A DNA stretch of 64,000 nt. Origin: Sepioteuthis lessoniana (taxonomy: Eukaryota; Mollusca; Cephalopoda; Myopsida; Loliginidae). The translations under genes were made by a program, and so were the position numbers. The stretch is taken from positions 63,056,101 through 63,120,100 of the forward strand of contig OY757911.1 in the NCBI GenBank assembly GCA_963585895.1, given 5' to 3'. A model generated the notes under the pieces. That model searched no databases and was not told where the DNA came from. It worked only from the letters and a program-made list of their open reading frames with translations. Positions 23,519-34,632 of the stretch are shown here, piece after piece (the stretch's first letter is position 1; each line of letters opens with the position of its first letter).

Positions 23519-23800
23519 TATGAAGAAAATATAAAACAAAGCAATCCAAAAGTGATGAATTTATTATAATGGAAAGTTAACATTAAAATGTTTCGGTTTA
23601 AATAAACCCTCATCAAGACTTTAAAATGGTGAAAAAATCTCTAGAACATGTTTTAACATATTCATCGTTGTTCTAGTAACATTTTTCACCTTATAAAAGT
23701 CCTGATGAAGATTTATTAAAACCGAAGCGTTTTAACGTTGTCTTCCCATTATAATAAATTCATCACTTTTGGATTACTTAGGTTTTCTATTTTCTTCATA
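23519..23800. mobile_element. Foldback element with hammerhead-like arms
   Basis: A 282-bp long inverted repeat centred at about 23,660. The left arm starts ATGAAGAAAATATAAAAC and the reverse complement of the right arm starts ATGAAGAAAATAGAAAAC. Both continue through AATCCAAAAGTGATGAATTT, and the match persists to the centre (GGTGAAAAA...TAGAACA). Each arm holds a hammerhead-like block, on the minus strand in the left arm (about 23,574-23,617) and on the plus strand in the right arm (23,702-23,745), both pointing outward. It lies 22 bp after the CACTG transposon. No coding capacity. Confidence 0.7.
23702..23745 (+). ncRNA. Degenerate hammerhead-like motif
   Basis: Reads CTGATGAAG, a stem-like ATTTATTAAAA spacer, then CCGAAGCG and GTTTTAACGTTGTC. 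The CUGAUGA part is intact but the invariant GAAA is GAAG, and the left-arm partner on the minus strand has TTGATGAG with a good GAAAC. Each arm has therefore lost a different core base and neither should cleave. It supports descent from a ribozyme-bearing element. Confidence 0.35.
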
Positions 23801-23854
23801 GATAGATAGATAGTGTTGAGCAGTTAACTTTGCATTTAATCAACTCCCCAACCA

Positions 23855-24057
23855 ACTTTATTTAAGCGGACTGAACCTGGTTTGAATTCAGAGTTTCCTT
23901 CTTCTAGAGTAGTTGCCTAAACAAGGCGAATAAATGCAATCTGTCCAACTATTTACCCACAGTAGGAGGGAGAACAGATTGTTTCATGTATTTCCCGAGA
24001 GTAATTGCGCTATGTGAAATGCAAAAGGCGTCGTCCACGATTCTGACTCGATCTAAT
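23855..24057 (-). repeat. SINE-B, 5'-truncated
   Basis: Minus-strand body of SINE-B (TTTGAATTCAGAGTTTCC, CTATTTACCCACAG, GTGAAATGCAAAAGGCG in plus reading). The tRNA head beyond CGATTCTGACTCGATC is missing or replaced by AT-rich sequence before the next SINE. Confidence 0.7.
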
Positions 24058-24078
24058 TCTTAATATGAAAATAGATAC

Positions 24079-24393
24079 GGGGCCCATGGCGCAGCGGATA
24101 GAGGCGTTGAGTCTCTACGGTTCCAGGTGGGCATTGTCAGAAGATAGCGGTTTCAAATCCTACCCAAGCCAGTCAGAGGTTTACTTGGTCAAAAACGTGG
24201 TCTGATAGACAACAACTATAGAAGGCAGTAATTACTGGGGATACGGTTACAAGACTCAGCATTCCTATCCGAGGTCGCGGTAAAATCACCTGAAGAAGGT
24301 CAGAGGTGAAATTTGGCCGAAACGTAGTGAAAGAAAAAAAACGCAATAACAACTACCAAGATGAGGACAAAAAGTCCGCAATAAATAAAAATT
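24079..24393 (+). repeat. tRNA-headed SINE with CTGAAGA...GAAAC motif
   Basis: Head GGGGCCCATGGCGCAGCGG with A box TGGCGCAGCGG and B box GGTTTCAAATCC (about 24,149). A body of about 130 bp follows, then CCTGAAGAAGGTC, a loop, and GGCCGAAACG at 24,289-24,324, and an A-rich end. The last motif resembles a hammerhead core (CUGANGA and GAAA around a stem) but with a bulged base in stem II and no valid cleavage triplet, so no activity is claimed. Confidence 0.65.
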
Positions 24394-25189
24394 AATTCTC
24401 AAATTAAGAAGCCTCGTCTCAAAATGATTCCAATTAAAGACAGATACGCTAAGGGTACCAAACATAACCGAATTTTTTATCTGTAAACCCTACTTCTTCA
24501 TTTTTCATAAAATCCAAATCAATTCCATTTCTTCTGGAGAGCCAGTATTTGGCAGAATATCATACAGTATTATATTTCAGGAAGTATTTCCTGACGCCAC
24601 TTATTTAAAAGAAAGGATCATAATCGAAATCATAACTTTCACTGTTTTGTAGGCGACCATTACAGACGTAAAGAAAAAGTCTGCACGCAATCAGTCTGCT
24701 GTGTGCTCAAGTTTCTAATAAAACATAAAAACTGCATGTCTATTATGGTCGACAATTGAGCGATTCGTTTGTTTGTTCTTATAGATGGGAGTAAAGCTAA
24801 GGATAATGACTGTTTTCATGTAAACTTCACTATTTGCTGCAAAGAGTTACTTGAGCCTCATGTCAGTTTGAACCGAGCAGGAGTCGGCATACCAAACAGC
24901 TGCTACTGCAGTTGCAGAAGCTCAGATCGTGTTGAATGTTACGAATGATGTTAACAGCCAACTCGACAACCGTTGTTATATTTTTTCACCGATAGAGACA
25001 CTAAAAACCAATTCACATTTGCAACAACACATGTGCGAAAATGTAAGTCTCTTTCTTGTTGTATTACATCTAAACTTTAGATTCTTATTCTACCAATAAT
25101 TGATAGTTTACTTTTCTTAAAAATATCAACTTTTTTAAAAATATCAACCACTACATTGGTTTAGTTTCTTTGTCCAATGACAGTCTAAA
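24394..25189. other. No gene seen
   Basis: AT-rich, with no recognised family and no frame above background. The more mixed-composition part (about 24,820-24,990) could hold unique sequence but shows no exon signals. Confidence 0.35.
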
Positions 25190-25305
25190 CAAGAGTCTTA
25201 ATAAAACGGACAGTACATGGAGTGGAAACACACAGACTATCCGGTAAAGAAAAAGTTTCGGGTGCAGCGTTTAGTAAACAAGGTCAGGCTAATTGTCATA
25301 AAGGG
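25190..25305 (+). pseudogene. Mariner transposase fragment
   Basis: Plus strand reads QYMEWKHTDYPVKKKFRVQRLVNKVRLIV. This matches the segment before the second catalytic aspartate of mariner transposases (S.xW.H......KKFR.Q.S..KV.LTVFW). The same segment is on the minus strand at 36.1 kb. About 30 residues remain, no ends found. Confidence 0.6.
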
Positions 25306-26030
25306 CATTAAAGTTTAACGTGGCCACCATGATAAAATGCCATTTATGGTCTCTTCGTTTTGTCGCCGCTGTTTTCAACCCCAGACTTGAGTATTTTTTG
25401 GCTCCTTTCGAACTCTGGTTCTGCCTGAAAGTCAAAACAAGATACCCACTCCTTCATGGGGAAATAGTACTGGTTTACCCAGTAGGCACAAAACTCAGAC
25501 GTATGCAATTTGGGGTCTTTTTCAAATGCTATTTATTTTGGAGGCAAAGTAGGAGCAAGAGAGAGAAAGAGAGAGGAGATGGGTTTTGGTCCATGGTTAA
25601 AATTTGGTCAGCAACAACAAACTTTATTCTCTAACAGTAGAATTCGTTCTGATCCGTTCTAGCGGAATTCTTTCTGACCCGTCCTAGCGGAATTCTTTCA
25701 GACATTGTCCAAATCTATAGTTTTGTAAACAGATGAATTTTTTTATCAGGAATATTCCATTTGACGATATTTAACGCCCGAAGTTTTTCGGCATGAGCTC
25801 CCATTACTGAGATAATCGGTTTTTACAACCAGCCACGTTTCTTCTGACTTCTGTAGCAACCCAGGTCTCTTATTTTCCAATAAAAATGTTTAGTTTTCCC
25901 TACACTGTGTTTAGCGTTAGAATTTATTTCTTTAGTTTGCTGTCGCTTTTCCTTTCTCCACACTCCGCCGTGGTACAAGTGACTGAAAATACCAGCATCT
26001 ATTTTGCCTGCCCTAAAATCTATGTTTATA
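25306..26030. other. No gene; short tandem repeat, GA-rich patch
   Basis: A unit of about 23 bp (TTCTGACCCGTCCTAGCGGA) is repeated two to three times at about 25,640-25,705. A 104-codon frame (25,320-25,634) passes through a GA-rich patch and has no motif; not called. Confidence 0.35.
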
Positions 26031-26410
26031 TCATCATCATCATCATCAAGTCACGCAACTAACACAGATTTCCTTTGGTCTGTTTCTCCATTCATCCCTA
26101 TAATCCATCGCTCTCGGCAGATCTTACAGACTGCATCCTGTGTCCGCACATAGTTATTGTAGGTAAGTTGCTGTTGATCTGCCAATACTGGCACATCCAC
26201 GTGAATGAATCCATAGAAGAAAGTCACTTTTAAGTTCATCCTTGCTTCAGCAGTGTTCCGCGTGTCTTGTTCGTCTTATGGAAGATAAGTGGCCGTACAG
26301 CTGTTATTTCGGGGGTGTTGCTTCCAGGATTTGTTCATGATAGCTCGTAATAATCTTGTTCAGTTCCTGTCAACCTTTTTCTCTATAAGTTTTGTCTGTC
26401 CATGTTTGAC
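26031..26410 (-). pseudogene. RTE-type LINE tail, very decayed
   Basis: (ATG)n tail at 26,031-26,048 on the minus strand, then diverged matches to the C-terminal region: a REERW...DYRDEW-like end, SRDELK, CRTRHAEHC and KQLYGHL. Stops and shifts throughout. It is among the most diverged copies here. Confidence 0.65.
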
Positions 26411-26480
26411 ACGTCCATGTCAGCGTCCATGTCAGCGATACGTCCATGTTTGACACACATGGACGCTGACATGTTTATAT
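26411..26480. repeat. Tandem and inverted CGTCCATGTCAG cluster
   Basis: CATGTCAGCGTCCATGT and its exact reverse complement ACATGGACGCTGACATG lie within about 70 bp, with extra direct copies of CGTCCATGT between them. A compact hairpin is possible. Confidence 0.75.
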
Positions 26481-26764
26481 AGTCGTCCTTAATTTTCAAG
26501 GCTCCCAAATCAAAGTGTATTCGCACTCCGTTTTTCTGAAGCGAATCTCGACCCAGGATTATATCTCAACTCAGATTTCTTACGATGCAAAATACGTGCG
26601 AAACTACCTAGTTTCCCATACCAAACTCAAAATGGGTCTGCCCAAGAGTATATAAAGAGGTTTCATTGGCAGTATTTAAATTTAGTCATTCCTTACGCTA
26701 TTTACGTCGAATTTTTCCAGATTTGTACACTCACTCATAACAACAGAAACTCCCTTATCCGTCC

Positions 26765-26965
26765 AAATATGGGTTAAATAATGCCCTCGGGAAGGACATG
26801 AACCCCCCTCCCTTCAGCTATGGGTAAATAGTTGGTCAGACTGTGTTCTATAACCATGGTAGGGTAAGCCGTCTAAAAGATGGAAAAATCTGAATTCAAA
26901 CGAGTTGAGCTCTGTTTAAGAATTAACGCTGTGTCACTTCCTGCCCGAGATGGAGAAGTCGAGTA
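26765..26965 (+). repeat. SINE-B, partial
   Basis: Plus-oriented 3' half: TGCCCTCGGGAAGGACATG, CTATGGGTAAATAGTTGG, AATCTGAATTCAAACGAG, and CACTTCCTGCCCGAG. The tRNA head is absent. Confidence 0.65.
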
Positions 26966-27214
26966 AAGATTTTTGTATAGTCATTGACCATCCAGGAACC
27001 ATAAACATTAACCTATTGACTGCATTTATTGAGATATAAGTCCTCACAAGAATATAGTTTGGTGTAATGGTTATGTGATCGCATAATCTTCCCACCTATC
27101 ACCGACCAAAGTTTTTTGTTTTGATTTTTTTCCCTTTCGAAAATGAAATTATAGTGGATTTTTACTATACCAAGATTCTATTGATAGGCAATTTACATGA
27201 AGAAATTTGCATGA

Positions 27215-27430
27215 GTGTATTATACTTCCACTGTGTCTTGACAAACAACGAGGAAAACGTGTATATAAAATATAATCTTATACTTTTATTCGTCAACAGT
27301 GACGCTTGTGCGGAGCAAAACAATCGGAGAGAGATAGAGAGAGAGAGAGTTCGCGCATACGGAGGAGCCATTGGGAATCAGAACTGCCAGCAGGAACTGA
27401 CTTCAGTCCAAATTCTAGACCTTACATAGT
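27215..27430 (+). mobile_element. LTR-like fragment, diverged family Z
   Basis: Starts TGTATTATACTTCCACTG and then follows the family Z LTR order: GACAAACAACGAGG, TATAAAATATAATC, TTTATTCGTCAACAGTGACG, GAGAGTTCGCGCATA and CTTCAGTCCAAATTC. Compare 54,297-54,580. The 3' end was not found. A short frame over this is not a gene. Confidence 0.45.
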
Positions 27431-27680
27431 TTTAAAACTCTCACGCGACCCACACGCAATTCTTGTTTTCTATAGGTCATGGCTTACACCAGCGCAGTGA
27501 TCATTTTTCATTGTTCACGTCTTATACCCACTCATTGCTTGCTTTTCATTGGTCACAGTTTACCTCTACGTAATGCTTGTTTTTCATTGGCCATGTTTTA
27601 TACCCACGCAAAGCTTGTTTTTCATTGATCACAGCATACACCTACGCATTCCTTGCTTCCGGTAATCATTTTGTTGATTT
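27430..27680 (+). repeat. Tandem repeat carrying ATTGG (CCAAT) motifs
   Basis: Four to five units of about 48-50 bp built on CTTGTTTTTCATTGGTCAC and ACCCACGCAATG. The core TTTTCATTGG holds an inverted CCAAT box, best at about 27,547 and 27,585. The array directly follows an LTR-like fragment, so it could be an enhancer-type array; this is inference. Confidence 0.65.
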
Positions 27681-28094
27681 TATCTACGGCTGGATGTATC
27701 TGTCAACAACATCAGCCGGGTTCATACCAGGTCAAGGTGATATATTAGATGAGTTGTAAAAAAGAAATTTACATGAAGTGTAAAAGAAGAAATTAACTGG
27801 ATCACTACCATTCTCGAAAAATGACGTCACTTCAAGCAGAGTATATATCTCAGAAAGTAAGGGTCTGTCATATTCATGGTTGGTAAACATTTCAAGGGAC
27901 ACCACTCAGCAAATAGTACCACACATAGGAGGCAGTTTCAATTTTTGTAATACGTTATGTTTATTACGACAAAAGAAGTAGTATGGATAGATTTATAGTT
28001 AGTTCAAAATCCTGCCCATAGGGTGAGTATTCAACTTGCGAATTAGTTTTCATTCGTATTTCTTTTGTCATAATTTTAACTACCTTTTATTCTA

Positions 28095-28330
28095 CACATA
28101 AATCAGCTGGCCCAGTCGACTGGGGCTGCAGAATACACCGTCTGCATCTCTGCAGAGGGGTAAAACTCCCCCAACGAGTGTCCTGGATAAGACACAAAAC
28201 AATCTGATTGTGAAGCTCCAGTAACGCTGGAACTTTAGGGAATGTGGAGTGCCCCGTCATTGCCATGGCTCCCAGGTCCATTCTGACTCGGATTGGTAGC
28301 ACCTGATCAAGTTCTATCAATGGGTCAAAT
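28095..28330 (+). repeat. SINE-C repeat
   Basis: Well-kept copy: GGGGCTGCAGAATACACC, CATCTCTGCAGAGGGG, AACGAGTGTCCTGGAT, TGAAGCTCCAG, TCATTGCCATGGCTCCCAGG. It is followed by D modules to about 28,390. Confidence 0.7.
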
Positions 28331-28611
28331 AGAACTAAACCGTGTACTTATGTTAAACTGAATTGTTTGAAATATAACTATTCATAAGTCTAAAAAAAAT
28401 TAATAATAATCAACAGCTATGGCACTTTCAGTCAAATCAGGTTAAAAGCACTGATTGCTTTCATGATCACCCTATGTAATCAACAACAAGTCTGTTTAGA
28501 ACTCAAATGTGGGACTACTTTTTAACAACAAGTAGTGTAAGAAACTTCAAATCTGTGTGTCAGACTAAGAAAAAAATTTAGTTACTAACAACTGTAGTAC
28601 TCAGTTAAGAA

Positions 28612-28855
28612 AGGGAGGATCCTATGGTATAATGGCAAACGTGCTGGTCTGCAGTCACGAAGTAAGACACTTCGAGCTCCATCACGCCATTCCGTTAACT
28701 TTCAGACTAATACCCTAGGGAAAGGCATGAACCACCTTATTGTTACCAGCTTTTGGTTGAATAGTATCACTGCTGTTCTACAGGAATTTCTTTGGCACTG
28801 AATAACCCACGAAAGTTGATATGACATTGAACAAAGAAACCAAATATTTTATTAT
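28612..28855 (+). repeat. tRNA-derived SINE-E
   Basis: Head with A box TGGTATAATGG and B box CTTCGAGCTCC (about 28,670), body AATACCCTAGGGAAAGGC, and the shared tail TTTGGCACTGAATAACCC...TTGATATGACATTGAAC. Copies at 48,988 (plus), 62,497 (minus) and 17,805-18,925 (minus, split). Confidence 0.8.
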
Positions 28856-29063
28856 ATAATTCGCATATTTTAGCTTCTTTTATTGATTAATTTCTTTGCT
28901 AATAAAATAATATATTTTTTAAACTAATTTCCAAATTAGATCAAAAATAGAGTTAGGGTGAAAGTAAGATTAAAATAGATGATGTCAGAAATAATGGTAA
29001 GAAAAAGAAATTTAAGGGAGAATTTTGGGGAATTATTTGATGAATTAATAGAATTTGATCTGT

Positions 29064-29452
29064 GTATATATATTGTATTAACAGAACATATTGTATTAAT
29101 TGAGTATATTATAATAATTGGGTATAGTGTATTAATTGGGTATAGTGTATAAATAGAGTATATAGTATTAATAGAGTATATTGTATTAATTAGATATATT
29201 GTATTAATAGAGTATATTGTATTAATAGTGTATATTGTATTAATTGGATATATTGTATTAATAGAGTATATAGTATTAATAGTGTATATTGTATTAATTG
29301 GATATATTGTTTTTATTGGGTATATTGTAATTATAGAGTATATTGTATTTATAGAGTATATTGTATTAATAGTGTATATTATATTAATTGGGTATATTGT
29401 ATTAATAGTGTATATTGTATTAATAGTGTATATTGTATTAATAGAGTTCTGT
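29064..29452 (+). repeat. 18-bp minisatellite, about 21 units
   Basis: Unit TATATTGTATTAATAGAG with G/T and A/T variation at fixed positions. Because 18 is a multiple of three, one frame (29,228-29,467) stays open and encodes a hexapeptide repeat of the form YIVLIG/YIVLIE. There is no sign that it is translated. Confidence 0.9.
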
Positions 29453-29802
29453 GCAAAGATTTTTTAACGTTGATGAAAGATAAAAACAGGAAATACTCAT
29501 CGAGGCATAACAAATAAATAATGTTACAGGTTAAAGTCACATGCTTTTGAAAATTGTTTTTTTTTTTTTTTTAAGATATCTACTGACCATTCTCTAACTG
29601 TAACGGTAAATAAATACTTACAGTTATCAGTTTAGTATGACACAAGTCTAGTAGGGTGGGGATTTTCGTGCTGCTGAAAATCACAAAGCAAGCTGGGAGT
29701 ATAGTAAAGTTAGGTAGGTATAACAGAACGGTGAAGTGAGCCAGAATAAAATCATATAAATAGTTCTTTGTCTATATACTTTTCCGGTTTCTTTCATCAA
29801 TA

Positions 29803-29803
<1 letters not shown>

Positions 29804-29846
<43 letters not shown>

Positions 29847-29949
29847 AATCTACATAGTATGAACGAATTGGTGTAATTAAAGTCTGGAAAAAAAGACTTT
29901 TTTAAGAAAATTGATTTAAACTAATTTACATAAGATAGATAGATAGATA
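29804..29949. repeat. (GAAA)n and (GATA)n runs
   Basis: A GAAA run at 29,804-29,849 and a short GATA run near 29,934-29,949. Confidence 0.9.
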
Positions 29950-30825
29950 TGATGGTGACATAGAGAAAGAGGGACATCATCGAAGAGTTTTAGAAATTTT
30001 ACCAAAGAAAACTCTTATTTCCGTTAAAACTAACTTTTCACTGTTTCCTTCGAAGTAGTCCTCTTGCCGGCTGTTTTGCGCATTAGTTTAAAAAGACAAC
30101 TCGTACAAACAATAAGAACAAATATCTATATCATATTCAGTGTTCATCCTGTTTAAATCCTCCAAACTTTTGGAGTAGTATCATGTATATATAAACATAC
30201 AAAGAAAGAAAGAAAGTTTTTGCTATCATGAAAACTGCTTAAGGCTATTCAGTGTAATGTCCATTTACACAAAATACGTCCAGTAACCGTTGATCGAAAT
30301 CTGTGCCGAATGCTAAATTCTTTTCCCACTGTTCGCTCACTGTTTAATGATTTGCTACGGTAGTTAGGATACAAGATTAACCTATATTCCGATTTATTCA
30401 GATGGTAGTAGATCGCATTGATTAAACTAATATTCCTTGGCGAACTCTCTGAGTGACAGTGGCAATAACAACTGATAGCAGGTAATTTAAGCACACATAT
30501 TAATGTTACCTCGATTACTCTAAAACATCCTGCAGCGATCAAAATGCAAATTCTTATAGAAATTGTACGGACTGTTCAGGAGAGTGCTTCTCAACATAAA
30601 GCACATTAAAAGATGCAATTCAGAAGTTATACAAGTTGTGAATGTCTGGGTTGCCGCTCCGATTGCCTAACTTAAATCATTAGGAATGAAAACAAGGAAG
30701 ATGAAATCGAAAGAGAAGTGGAAAGTCTAGCTGAACAGGAAAAACTTTCAAATGATTTAGACAATTATTAATATATCCATTGCTATCCCAAAGAAAAAAC
30801 AATTTGTAACTAAAATTATTTACCC

Positions 30826-30830
<5 letters not shown>
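29950..30830. other. No gene seen
   Basis: A 97-codon minus-strand frame (30,249-30,542) has no recognisable domain and no splice or start context that I can defend. I see no repeat family in this stretch. Confidence 0.3.

Positions 30831-30831
<1 letters not shown>

Positions 30832-30899
<68 letters not shown>
30832..30899. repeat. (CT)n microsatellite
   Basis: A nearly pure CT run of about 68 bp. Confidence 0.97.
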
Positions 30900-30900
<1 letters not shown>

Positions 30901-31239
30901 AGATGCAGAGATAGCATTAAGTTCACTTGAAATATTATAAGTTGTATTATTTAAAGAGTTATATAGAAAACCAGTAATCATATGATGTAATACTCTATTG
31001 ATAACAGAAATTTAGAGCAGGTTTTGACTTCGAAGTCAGCACCGGCAGAAACTGTGGGGTTTACAAATCACTCCCTCTTGCGTGAGAATTAAATGAAATT
31101 AGTTTCGTGGGGAACTGAGCGCCGGTCATCAAAAAGATCTCATGTGATGTCATATGACGGACGAAAACAAAAGAAGAGTTGACTTTAAATTTGAATCAGT
31201 AGGCACTCAGGCCGCCGGTTGACTAAAGGTTGTGTTCAA

Positions 31240-33960
31240 GGTGTTTATAGATTTCTAAAATTACTATATTGCCAAAAGAACAATTCATTAGTTGACTTAG
31301 TATTTGAAATCTGTCTTGAGTGTAAATTTCCAGTTTGAGGTGAAATATTAAAAATACATCTACCATAGTCAAAAAATTCTATTAACTATTCTTAAAGTTT
31401 CAATTAGATCACTTCTTATTCTTCTTTCTATTAAAGTATGTAGAAAGTAAATTTGGTAACCGTAGTCGAGAGCGCCTCGAAGGCTCTTTTTTCATTAGCT
31501 ACTACACCGAGGTGTAAGAGAGGGTACTACTCCTTTCCTTGGATTGCTCCACTTTACCCTTGATCCGGACCTTATAATGCTAAGGATGAAGCAAGGAAGC
31601 ATCAAGTACCATTTTTTGAGTTTTGGTATGACTCGACCTGAGATTGAACTCCGTTTCTCTAATCTCTCCCTGTAATTATAATCTTTTAGTTTTTTGTCAA
31701 TTTTGTCACTCTCCTTTGTATGCCCTCTAATCTCAGGATTACACTCCAATTTCCATATCTCTGCATTGGAGCCCTATAATATTCTCTATGAGGTCTTATT
31801 AGGGTTATATATATATTTAAAACAACATTTTACTCCGTTGAAAAAAAATTCTAACCATCCAGCCAATCATTCCATTTGCCCACAATGCAATTGACAAATA
31901 TGGTTGTCAGCTTTAAATGTATCATCAAAGCCAATCACAAGATCGCATTTCTTATTTGCTTTTTTGTTTGATTTTTATTTACCTTTAATGTTTTGAGGTC
32001 CAATATGTAATACTTTACGTTTTTCAATATTAAATTTAAATTTCCAAATGACTTCCCAATATGACAATTTATCTAGATCAATGTCTGTTGTTTCTTTTGA
32101 TAATCGTCAAACAAGTAGTTAACATCATCAGCAAATAGTTTTTATTTCTGATTTTATATTATTAGGTAAATCATATATGAATGTTAAAAACAATAAAGGT
32201 TCCAGTACTAATCACTGAGGAACACCAGAGGGTATATTCTGTATTTCAGAATAATCGTTACCAATTCTTACTTTCATAGTTCTAACTGCTAAAAATATCT
32301 TTCAATATAAAAATATCTTTCAAGCTAAAATCTAAGTACATAATATCTACATTATTCCCATCCATCAAATATTCTTTTATGATATCAATACTTTCCGAAA
32401 TATTAGATAATGTTGATTTACCATTAACTATCATAAAAATACCTTTTCTAAGAATTTAATGTTGTCACAAGTTTTCATTGTTTCGAGCAAGTGTTTTTAA
32501 TATTTAGCGATAATTTCAGCTTTGAATGTATAGCTTCAGCAGCAGAATCAATTTCGAGTCCATTGCTGCACAAATGCTTTTCACAATTCTTTTTTATGCG
32601 GATAATGCTAGCCTCTAACATGTCTTGCTCAGATATACCATTCTCTCATCTCCCAGGACTTTTTCTATTATGCTTGTTATTTCTTGTGTACAATTCTATT
32701 AACTTTCTAAAACATATCTTATTCTTCCTTTTAGCTATGTTTCCTAGCCACGAAACTATGTTGATTAAAATTTATTCCACAAATTATAGTTAATGGGATT
32801 TAAAATCAATTTTTCAAAAATCTTATACAAAATCCGTGTTAGAGAAAATAGTAGGTAATTAACTTTAAAATGTATCGAATCTTTTGTTATGTTGCAGTAT
32901 TACAATTGCTGTTTTCCAAATATATGAAATTATTTCATATTCTCTACATTTCTAAAACAATTTATTTATTTATTGCAGTGATAAGACATTCATCTTATAA
33001 ATACAATTATACTTTAAAGTGTATTTCATCAGATCTCATACTTTTACTAACTTTCAATTTGGATAATAATAGTTTTATGACTTTAACTTCTTTTTTTTTT
33101 TTGACTCGTCTCATTATCGATGCAGATCAAACTATTCTAAAGAATAAACAGATTAAAAAATGTTGCTGGTACACCTTCCGTTTCAATTGATGTATCTTTT
33201 AATTCCCCTGTCTCATCGTTTTTTCTATATTAACGTTTTCTGATTGTGTATATTAGAATAATGGTTATGTAGAAATTTTTTTTTTTTAATTTTGTTTCAA
33301 TTTTACATTTACTTCCAATTTTTCAAATTCCTTTTGCTTCCTTAAGGCTTTTTGATATTTTTCCATACTTAATATAATTCCAATTTTTTCCAGGCTTTAT
33401 CTTTTTCTTTTCTTTTACGAGATAGTCTATTATTGTCCCAAGGTAATTTTTCTAATGGATCTCTTTGTTTACAGATATTTATAATAACTTCAAGAATGTT
33501 TTTTATATTATTGATTTTATCTTTCTATTTAGTTCTTCTCAAATTTCATTAACATTAAGAGTATGAAAACTGTAATTCCAATCAATATTATCTCCCTTTC
33601 CTAACACTTATTTTTCTGAAAGTTTAGACTGCTTTCCCTATTTTCTGTTTATATAATCAACATCCTGTTTCATTTTAACTTCTCTTTCAATAAATGCATG
33701 ATCAGATTTACCTAACGGTGATTTTTAACTTACCTCTCTTTTTAAATATTTATTCTTTGAAAAAAAAATTATCTAATGTAGTTTTATCAAATCTATTTCC
33801 CACTGGTTAACATCTAGTTTCTCTTCTAAAAATCAATACAAAGTTTGTTACATTTCTGTGGCAATAATCATATAAATAATATTGATAAAATAGAATACTT
33901 GATTTAAAAAAAAATTCATTTGAACATTTTTTATTTAGTCGTAAGTGATCTAAAAGTCAG
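31240..33960 (-). pseudogene. Decayed CR1/Jockey-like LINE (EN end, RT, C-terminus)
   Basis: The minus strand carries, in order, GKSDHAFIE (end of an AP-type endonuclease, its SDH histidine motif near 33,698), NNVDIMYLDF (RT block with the first catalytic aspartate, about 32,324-32,347) and SGVPQ, then LEPLLFLTFIYDLPNNI (32,170-32,232). A(D)D at about 32,121-32,136, LDKLSYWEVIWKFKFN with VLHIG (thumb), NPEIRGHTKE, YNYRERLEK and, beyond a SINE, ERRIRSDLIETLRIVNRIF follow. This order is that of CR1/L2/Jockey-type LINEs. Stops and frameshifts are everywhere. SINE-A splits it at 31,455-31,680 and SINE-B at 33,981; homology may continue past 34,280. T-rich plus-strand frames here are shadows. Confidence 0.8.
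31455..31680 (-). repeat. tRNA-derived SINE-A inserted in a LINE
   Basis: Minus strand ends with a CGACTACGGTTACC-like 3' end and contains CACCTCGGTGTAG, ATTATAAGGTCCGG, AAGACTCA-like text and a reversed B box (GAGATTGAACTCC). LINE coding homology stops at one edge (YRERLEK) and resumes at the other (IERRIRSDLIE), which defines the insertion. Confidence 0.75.
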
Positions 33961-33980
33961 CCAATCGATTAGTGTGTATT

Positions 33981-34258
33981 AACAACTCTTCTGCCCGAGC
34001 AGGATGTGACACGGGGGTCAATTTTTTAGCGAGGTTTAACAGGTTTGAATTAAGAGTTTCCTTTCTCCTAGACTGGCTGCCTAACCAAGGCTGAAGAACC
34101 CAGTCTGCGTTGCTATTTACCCATAGCTGAGGGAGAATAAGAAGGTTCATACCTTTCCCAAGTGCTTTGTAAAATGCAATCAGCTTCATCCATAATTTGA
34201 ACTCATGTCGCCGGATCCATTTCCTACAACAATAACCGTTACACCGCGGGCATCTCCT
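33981..34258 (-). repeat. tRNA-derived SINE-B with about 20-bp TSD
   Basis: Minus-strand head CCGCGGTGTAACGGTTATTG, B box AGTTCAAATTA, and the usual body. Flanks AGCCAATCGATTAGTGTG (33,959-33,980) and AGCCAAACGATTAGTAGA (34,259-34,280) are an imperfect target duplication of about 20 bp, as LINE-driven insertion gives. Confidence 0.8.
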
Positions 34259-34632
34259 AGCCAAACGATTAGTAGATATTGAACACAGCAAACTGAATTC
34301 AAACATTTAGGACTTCCAACATTCTATTTTCACAAATGATTTCACTCTTATCTCGAGGAATGTCGAGCCTTTTCACCTTTTAAAAAAAAATTATCAATTT
34401 TGGATATTGGCTAATAGGTCAGTTCAGGGATCGTTTCTTTCTGATAGTACCATGTAACTCATTACAACATATCATTTGTTACATAGAGAGGAGATGGGCA
34501 TCATCAAGTAACAACTATTGATCAGATAGATGCGACTAAAAGAAATTGTCCGGCATTGAACTCCGACGACCAAATCAATAATGGACAATATCCACATTCA
34601 TAATATCTCTTAATTTGAATATATGAATTCAC

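Noticed and set aside
27055..27110. Possible tRNA gene (GGTGTAATGGTTATGTGATCG)
   Set aside because: A-box-like only; no B box at the right distance and no cloverleaf. Probably a half SINE head.
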